NCBI GenBank assembly: GCA_964552035.1
Contig: CAZKFN010000076.1
Span: forward strand, 1 to 12,573
Direction of reading: 5' to 3'
Length of the DNA stretch: 12,573 nt
Origin: CAZKFN01 sp964552035
Lineage (GTDB): Bacteria > Bacteroidota > Bacteroidia > Flavobacteriales_E > Vicingaceae
Below, piece after piece: positions 7,871 through 12,573 of this stretch; position 1 is the first letter of the stretch; each line of letters opens with the position of its first letter. The notes below the pieces were generated by a model, which saw only the letters and a list, made by a program, of their open reading frames with translations, had not been told where the DNA came from and searched no databases. The translations under genes were made by a program, and so were the position numbers.

Positions 7871-9031
7871 ATGTTTGAAATAGAAGATTACTTTTCTGCT
7901 TTAAATTTTAATGAAATCTCTCTAGGAAAGAAATACGAAGAGAATCAATTAGGCAGTAAATTAATTTTTGAAGCTACAAGCTTAGAAAATATAGATATTG
8001 CTATTTTTGATGTACAAGAAGATAGGCGTTCAGATAATATAGGTTGTGCAAAAGCTGGAATGGAGGTTCGCAAACACTTGTTTGAACTTTATCAAGGAGA
8101 TTACGACTTAAGAGTTATTGATCTTGGGAGCATAAAAGCAGGTAATACTCTTGAGGATACACATTTTGCTGTAGAAAAAGTCGTTGAGAGTTTAATTAAA
8201 AAAGAAGTTGTACCACTTATAATTGGAGGAAGTCAAGATTTAACTTTGGCGTATTATAAAACCTATGAAGCTTTAGAAAGTTATGTCAACTTAGTAAGTA
8301 TTGATGCACGCTTTCCAATAGAAAAAGAAGAAGAGGAGTTAAATGCTTCCAATTATTTTAGCAAGATTCTTTTCCATGACAGTAATACACTCTTCAATTT
8401 TAGCAATCTAGGTTATCAGTCCTTTTATGTGGATAACAGGGAGTTAGAGGTAATCAATGGATTGTTTTTTGATATTCATCGCTTGGGTGCATTAAAGTCT
8501 GATATACGAAGAGCAGAGCCCATAATAAGGAATGCTGACTTTATAAGTTTTAATATGTCTGCCATTGCTTATTCTTTTATGCCGGCAAATATAAATGCTG
8601 GACCCAATGGATTTACAGGAGAGGAAGCTTGTCAAATAGCGAGATATGCAGGAATGAGCGATAAGTTAACCTCTATTGGATTTTATGAATTAAACCCTAC
8701 CCTTGATGATCGAGGAATGAGTGCTCATTTATTGGCTCAAATGATTTGGTATTTTATTGATGGGTTTTATAATCGAAAAAAAGACTATCCGGTAGGTAGT
8801 AAGAAGAGGTATATAAAATACATGGTACCTAATTCACACTCTGGTAGAGATATTGTTTTTTACAAAAGTCCTAAAAGTGATCGTTGGTGGATGGAAGTTC
8901 CCTACCCAGAAGGTTTAAGTAATAAATACAAACGTCATTTGATGCTGCCTTGTACCTATGAGGAATACTTAGTGGCAACAGCAGATGAAATTCCAGAACG
9001 ATGGTTTAAAACCCTACAAAAGTTAAAATAA
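7871..9031 (+). CDS. Ureohydrolase-fold protein, formimidoylglutamase/arginase-like, probably inactive
   Basis: A 386-residue protein recognisable as the arginase/agmatinase/formimidoylglutamase superfamily by the order of its motifs: VVPLIIGGSQDL (where active enzymes have GGDHS, residues 119-123), VSIDARFP (in place of DAHxD, residues 145-149) and ISFNMSAIAYS (in place of SxDxDxxDP, from residue 226). A later INAGPNGFTGEEA matches the region that in active members carries PGG(L/F)(T/S). Of the six Mn ligands only D145 remains; the others read Q122, R147, P149, N228 and S230. A C-terminal extension of about 70 residues (HSGRDIVFYKSP through WFKTLQKLK) is not part of standard arginases. Automated annotation would probably call it formimidoylglutamase, but hydrolysis of a guanidino or formimino group is doubtful. 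The frame is open and undamaged, and the start lies three bases after topA, so it is an expressed gene and not decay. The real role is unknown; binding of a small molecule or a protein partner is possible. Confidence 0.8.
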   Translation: MFEIEDYFSALNFNEISLGKKYEENQLGSKLIFEATSLENIDIAIFDVQEDRRSDNIGCAKAGMEVRKHLFELYQGDYDLRVIDLGSIKAGNTLEDTHFAVEKVVESLIKKEVVPLIIGGSQDLTLAYYKTYEALESYVNLVSIDARFPIEKEEEELNASNYFSKILFHDSNTLFNFSNLGYQSFYVDNRELEVINGLFFDIHRLGALKSDIRRAEPIIRNADFISFNMSAIAYSFMPANINAGPNGFTGEEACQIARYAGMSDKLTSIGFYELNPTLDDRGMSAHLLAQMIWYFIDGFYNRKKDYPVGSKKRYIKYMVPNSHSGRDIVFYKSPKSDRWWMEVPYPEGLSNKYKRHLMLPCTYEEYLVATADEIPERWFKTLQKLK

Positions 9032-9044
9032 TAGGGGTTTTTTG
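9008..9044 (+). terminator. Probable intrinsic terminator spanning the end of the ureohydrolase-like gene
   Basis: AAAACCCTA (9008-9016) pairs with TAGGGGTTTT (9032-9041), nine base pairs with one bulged G around a 15-base loop, running directly into TTTTTTG. The stop codon TAA (9029-9031) lies in the loop. It would end the topA transcript and separate it from the T9SS genes. The long loop lowers confidence. Confidence 0.5.
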
Positions 9045-9152
9045 TTAAAAAGTAAATTTTTTATGCCTATAAAATTAAAGAGAAGTTAAAATTTATGTAT
9101 TTTGGCTTTTTGAACTTTTGAGAAGTTGTATTATTTATACCAAGAAACTACG

Positions 9153-10136
9153 ATGAAAAGGAACATACTTCTTGCAATACTTATTGCTAGTACTATAGTA
9201 GTCAATGCGCAGCAAGATCCGCAGTTTACCCAGAATATGTTTAATAGACTGGCTGTAAACCCCGCTTTTGCCGGTGCAAAGGAATCTATATGTGCTACGA
9301 TTCTCTCTAGAGAACAGTGGATGGGCTTTGAAGGAAATCCCAAGACCAGCTTATTTAGTGTTGACGGAGGATTTAAATATCGAGATAAACATCAACTTGG
9401 AGCTGGGCTAACTGTTATGCAAGATGAAATAGGTCCCCTACGTTCTATTACTGCAAAAGCTGCATTTTCTTATCATTATAGAATTCAACAAGGAATTTTA
9501 TCTGGAGGATTAGAATTAGGAGCCTTTAATCAATCAGTAAAAGGAGAATGGCAAACCTCAAGTGGAAATTTTGATGGAACGGAAGATCCATCCATTCCTA
9601 ATAGCGAAGCTGGAAATACTACCTTTGATGTTGGATTAGGTTTATATTATTATACTAAAGATTATTATGTTGGACTTTCTTCTTCTCATTTAAGTCAAGG
9701 GAGATTAAAAGAAAAATTAGAGGATCAATCCATGTATAATTATAAACAAGTACGTCATTATTATTTAATGGCAGGATACTATTATAACTTGGGTGTTGAT
9801 TTTGGAGATTTAGAATTACAACCTTCTGTTTTTGTTAAATCAGACGGGGTCACCGCACAATTTGATATTAATGCCAACCTCTTATACAATAATTTCCTAT
9901 GGGCAGGCGTTTCTTATAGACTAGATGACGCTGTTGCGGCATTAGCAGGAATAAAATTTGAAGGGCTAAAAGTACCAGCAGAAGTAAAACCATTAAGTAT
10001 TGGTTTTGCTTATGACTATAATACTTCAAGCCTTACGAAATTCAATAGTGGTAGTGTTGAATTTATGTTGAATTATTGTTTTAAAATAGTAAGAGAAACA
10101 ACTATTGAACGATATATTGACACGAGATTTTTATAA
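9153..10136 (+). CDS. porP: Type IX secretion outer-membrane protein, PorP/SprF family
   Basis: A 327-residue outer-membrane protein of the PorP/SprF family, used by the type IX secretion system of Bacteroidota. Residues 1-19 are a signal peptide (MKRNILLAI, hydrophobic core, VVNA before QQDP). The mature N-terminus QQDPQFTQNMFNRLAVNPAFAG is the family hallmark, and the rest has alternating aromatic and glycine-rich strands (GLGLYYYTKDYYVGLSSSHL, LMAGYYYNLGVDF, LWAGVSYRL) expected for a 14-stranded-type beta barrel. The ATG at 9153 was chosen because the signal peptide begins there; the upstream in-frame TTG at 9126 would add nine residues with no signal character. It lies just before gldK, as porP does before porK in Porphyromonas gingivalis. 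No convincing -33/-7 pair was found in the 121 bases upstream. PorP/SprF paralogues are numerous in this phylum, so the position next to gldK is the main reason for choosing porP over sprF. Confidence 0.9.
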   Translation: MKRNILLAILIASTIVVNAQQDPQFTQNMFNRLAVNPAFAGAKESICATILSREQWMGFEGNPKTSLFSVDGGFKYRDKHQLGAGLTVMQDEIGPLRSITAKAAFSYHYRIQQGILSGGLELGAFNQSVKGEWQTSSGNFDGTEDPSIPNSEAGNTTFDVGLGLYYYTKDYYVGLSSSHLSQGRLKEKLEDQSMYNYKQVRHYYLMAGYYYNLGVDFGDLELQPSVFVKSDGVTAQFDINANLLYNNFLWAGVSYRLDDAVAALAGIKFEGLKVPAEVKPLSIGFAYDYNTSSLTKFNSGSVEFMLNYCFKIVRETTIERYIDTRFL

Positions 10137-10178
10137 AATAATTTAAAAAATAATAATATAAAACTGACAAAAAACAAA

Positions 10179-10206
10179 GCAATTAAAAAATTTACTGTAT
10201 AATTGC
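10179..10206. repeat. 7-bp inverted repeat between porP and gldK
   Basis: GCAATTA (10179-10185) and TAATTGC (10200-10206) are exact reverse complements around a 14-base loop in the 126-base gap between porP and gldK. It lacks a following T run, so a terminator is unlikely. An operator or RNA processing hairpin is possible, but the arms are AT-rich and chance is a real alternative. Confidence 0.3.
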
Positions 10207-10262
10207 AAGTCCCAAAATGAAAATGCGACTTATTAAGAAGCATTTGTTAAAAACTTAGGGCC

Positions 10263-11555
10263 ATGAAAAGACTGACCTACATATTTATAATACTCATTAC
10301 TACTCTGTCTGCTTGTAATAGAGAAAACGGAGAGTTAATAGGAGTACAAGGAAGACCTGATTTCTATCAACCCGTACCATACGGTATGTTATTAATCCCT
10401 CAAGGTAGCTTTACCATGGGAAATACAGACCAAGATGTGCCGGGTGCTAGGGTATCGGAAACAAAAGTAGTTTCTATTGCTGCATTTTATATGGATCAAA
10501 CAGAAATTACTAATAATGAATATCGCCAATTTGTTTATTGGGTGAGAGACTCTATTGCTCGACAAACTCTTGGAGAAGAAATTAGTGAAGATGAGTTCTA
10601 TCATTTAGTAAATGAGTATGGTGAAGATATCGAACCTCCTACTTTAAATTGGAGAGCTAAAATTCGTTGGGATGATATTGAAGTACGTGAAGCGCTCGAA
10701 GATATGTACCTTCCAGAATATGAACGCTATCATGGAAAACGACAAATTGATTCTAGGAAATTGATTTATGAATATTCTTGGATTGATTATAAAGAAGCTG
10801 CAAAACGTGAAAATAGAGATCAGGGACTCATTGACCGTTCTATATTTATAAGACAAGAAACAACTCCTATATACCCAGATACTTTAGTTTGGGTTCACGA
10901 TTATACTTATTCATATAATGAGCCCTATACGAATTCTTATTTTTGGCATCCGGCATATGATGACTATCCAGTTGTAGGAGTTAACTGGAAACAAGCACGT
11001 GCTTTTTCTATATGGAGAACACGTTTATTAAATGACTACCTCAGTCAAAGAGGTATGGATGATGTACAATATTTTAGATTGCCTACCGAATCGGAATGGG
11101 AATATGCATCTAGAGGAGGTTTAGACCAAAACCAATACCCTTGGGGTGGCCCATATATCAGAAATACTAAAGGATGCTTTTTAGCCAACTTTAAACCAGA
11201 AAGAGGAAATTATACCGCAGATGGTGGTTTGTATACCGTACATGCCTATGCATATAATCCAAATGACTATGGTTTGTTCTGTATGGCTGGAAATGCAGCA
11301 GAATGGACAAATAACGCCTATGAAGAAGGGGCATATAACTTTGGACATGATTTAAATATGGATTATCAGTATGATGCCGAGGATTCAGACCCTCCTTCGT
11401 TAAAGCGTAAAGTGATTAGAGGGGGATCTTGGAAAGATGTTGGATATTATTTACATAATGGTACACGTACTTTTGAATATCAAGATACTGCTAAAAGTTA
11501 TATTGGATTTAGAAATGTTATGTCCTATTTGGGTAGGCCGGAAACAAATGAATAG
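10263..11555 (+). CDS. gldK: T9SS/gliding lipoprotein GldK (PorK)
   Basis: A 430-residue lipoprotein of the T9SS. The signal peptide ends in the lipobox LSAC with lipidated Cys18, so the protein sits in the outer membrane facing the periplasm, where GldK/PorK and GldN/PorN form the ring beneath the outer membrane. After Cys18 comes a formylglycine-generating-enzyme (FGE)-sulfatase-like domain: MLLIPQGSFTMGNTD near residue 43, FYMDQTEITNNEYRQF, FRLPTESEWEYASRGG from 271, MAGNAAEWT (341-349), VIRGGSW (384-390) and IGFRNV near the end. A charged insert around residues 95-205 lengthens the domain, as is usual in GldK. The paired catalytic cysteines of FGE are absent from the C-terminal part, so this is a structural use of the fold. 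Start ATG 10263 gives the proper signal peptide. It lies 126 bases after porP and 113 bases before gldL. GldJ, a related lipoprotein, is excluded by context. Confidence 0.93.
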   Translation: MKRLTYIFIILITTLSACNRENGELIGVQGRPDFYQPVPYGMLLIPQGSFTMGNTDQDVPGARVSETKVVSIAAFYMDQTEITNNEYRQFVYWVRDSIARQTLGEEISEDEFYHLVNEYGEDIEPPTLNWRAKIRWDDIEVREALEDMYLPEYERYHGKRQIDSRKLIYEYSWIDYKEAAKRENRDQGLIDRSIFIRQETTPIYPDTLVWVHDYTYSYNEPYTNSYFWHPAYDDYPVVGVNWKQARAFSIWRTRLLNDYLSQRGMDDVQYFRLPTESEWEYASRGGLDQNQYPWGGPYIRNTKGCFLANFKPERGNYTADGGLYTVHAYAYNPNDYGLFCMAGNAAEWTNNAYEEGAYNFGHDLNMDYQYDAEDSDPPSLKRKVIRGGSWKDVGYYLHNGTRTFEYQDTAKSYIGFRNVMSYLGRPETNE

Positions 11556-11668
11556 TATAAAAATTAGAAACTAAACTTTAAACTTTAATTAATAATAAAT
11601 TCTATACGAATACGAAATAGAATAATAATATTTGAATTGCAATTTTTTTAAACTTAAATTAAAACTAA

Positions 11669-12500
11669 ATGGGAGTAAGCGAATTTTTATTTAAAACGAA
11701 GAAAGGACAGCGTATAATGGCAATTGCATACGGCTGGGGTGCATCTGTCGTAATTGTTGGAGCTTTATTTAAAATTGAGCACTGGCAAGGGGCAAGTACT
11801 ATGCTTATTGTTGGACTAGGTACTGAGGCATTAATTTTCTTCTTATCGGCATTTGAGCCACCTTCAAGTGAACTAGACTGGACGCTTGTGTATCCAGAAT
11901 TGGCTGGAATTGAAGACGATACCTTAACTAAAGCGACAAGTCGTGACAAGTCAAAACCAATAACTGAACAACTTGATGATATGCTCGAAGAAGCTAAAAT
12001 TGGACCAGAGCTAATTGAAAGCTTAGGTGAAGGCTTTAGAAGATTGGCAGATCAAACCTCTCAATTAAATACTGTTGCCGATGCATCCGTAGCAACTGAT
12101 GAGTATGTTGTGAATATGCAAAATGCTGCTGAAAAGCTAAACGGACTATCACACTCCTATGAGCAAGCTTCGGAAGCGCTTACAGGTTTATCTGTTTCTT
12201 CAGAAGCATCTAATGACTATTCAAATAGCTTAAAAGATATTAGCTCGAAATTAGCTGAACTGAATAACGTTTATGAACTTCAACTACAAGCAGCAAGTAA
12301 ACATATGGAAGCAAGCAATGAAACCTTTGAAGGNNNNNNNNNNAGGAATGACTTCTTTAATGTCTAATTTGAAAGAATCTGTGGAAGGAACAGAAAGATA
12401 TAAAGAAAATATTAATGACCTTGCTCAAAACTTAAGCTCTTTAAATACTATCTATGGAAATATGTTAAATGCCATGGGTGGAGGAAGAACTGAATCTTAG
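11669..12500 (+). CDS. gldL: T9SS/gliding motor protein GldL (PorL), interrupted by an assembly gap
   Basis: GldL is the inner-membrane subunit that, with GldM, forms the proton-driven motor of the T9SS and gliding. The N-terminus holds two transmembrane helices, about residues 16-34 and 43-62, separated by the hallmark KIEHWQGAS. The second contains E53 in GLGTEALIFF, the intramembrane glutamate conserved in the family and implicated in proton use. After EPPSSELDW comes a long helical cytoplasmic region with repeated LN.VYE/LNTIYGN units, ending AMGGGRTES. Ten N at 12334-12343 break the frame: 221 codons precede the run in one frame and GMTSLMSNLK onward follows in another. Removing the N and merging a shared AGG gives FEGMTS in frame and a 272-residue protein, so the break is most likely an assembly artefact. 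Start ATG 11669 directly precedes the first conserved segment. gldM follows after 60 bases. Confidence 0.92.
12334..12343. other. Run of 10 N (assembly gap) inside gldL
   Basis: Ten undetermined bases join what are probably two contig ends. The left flank ends in TTTGAAGG and the right flank begins AGGAATG. The stated length puts gldL out of frame by one base, so ten is a placeholder and not a measured length; the true gap must be a multiple of three (including negative values, that is, overlap). Confidence 0.9.
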
Positions 12501-12560
12501 GAAGCAGAGCTTATATAAAAATCAGAAATTAATATATTAAAACTTAAATAGAAAGTAAGT

Positions 12561-12573
12561 ATGGGTGGTGATA
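12561..12573 (+). CDS. gldM: Start of the T9SS/gliding motor protein GldM (PorM), truncated by window end
   Basis: Only ATG GGT GGT GAT and one more base are visible, encoding MGGD. The assignment rests on position: gldM follows gldL in practically all T9SS loci, GldM starts with a short glycine-containing N-terminus before its single transmembrane helix, and the 60-base spacing with an A-rich leader resembles that of gldL. GldM would form the periplasm-spanning shaft of the motor with GldL. The sequence alone cannot confirm this. Confidence 0.6.

Noticed and set aside
9126..9152. TTG start adding nine residues to the PorP/SprF protein
   Set aside because: The signal peptide begins at the ATG at 9153; the added residues YYLYQETT carry no signal features.
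11665..11949. 94-codon ORF on the - strand opposite gldL
   Set aside because: It lies entirely opposite the conserved membrane part of gldL, has no recognisable domain, and its sequence reads as a shadow of gldL codons.
11669..12500. gldL as a frameshifted pseudogene
   Set aside because: The frame change coincides exactly with a run of N and both sides encode clean GldL sequence, so an assembly gap explains it.
12273..12500. Separate small gene starting at 12273
   Set aside because: It is the C-terminal end of GldL; the bases 12273-12333 are coding for GldL in another frame and the start is an artefact of the gap.

Overview
The window looks like a chromosomal segment of a Bacteroidota bacterium, most likely from the Flavobacteriia or a close relative. 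The base composition is AT-rich, intergenic leaders are A/T-rich without clear Shine-Dalgarno sequences, and several products are typical of the phylum: an M1 aminopeptidase with HEAT-like tail, a DUF3108 exported protein, a TopA without zinc-ribbon cysteines, and the type IX secretion/gliding genes porP, gldK, gldL and the first codons of gldM. No rRNA, tRNA, CRISPR array, insertion sequence or phage gene was seen. The sequence contains one run of 10 N inside gldL.

Region 1 (1-4046, + strand) is a tightly packed unit. The 3' end of lysC (aspartokinase) overlaps lysA (diaminopimelate decarboxylase) by one base, and lysA overlaps an exported M1 metallopeptidase by 14 bases. The first two are the first and last enzymes of the aspartate-to-lysine/diaminopimelate route.

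Region 2 (4047-5533) holds a small S4-domain RNA-binding protein on the - strand, divergent from an exported DUF3108 protein on the + strand. A 299-base intergenic region follows, carrying a terminator-like hairpin, a second clean hairpin of unknown role and a candidate topA promoter.

Region 3 (5534-9044) is topA followed after 3 bases by a gene of the arginase/formimidoylglutamase (ureohydrolase) fold. By motif reading this second protein has lost five of the six manganese ligands, so it is probably a pseudoenzyme. A terminator-like hairpin spans its stop codon.

Region 4 (9153-12573) is the core of a type IX secretion system (T9SS): a PorP/SprF outer-membrane protein, the GldK lipoprotein, the GldL inner-membrane motor subunit and the start of gldM. 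The order matches the porP-porK-porL-porM arrangement known from Porphyromonas gingivalis. GldL and GldM form the proton-driven inner-membrane motor, GldK (with GldN, expected downstream) forms the periplasmic ring under the outer membrane, and PorP/SprF proteins serve at the outer membrane. The N run splits gldL into two frames, but the flanks fit a simple assembly gap that can be closed in frame through a 3-base overlap, so gldL is probably intact in the organism.

The least explained item is the degenerate ureohydrolase between topA and the T9SS locus. The rest is largely ordinary core genome with some regulatory details worth checking.
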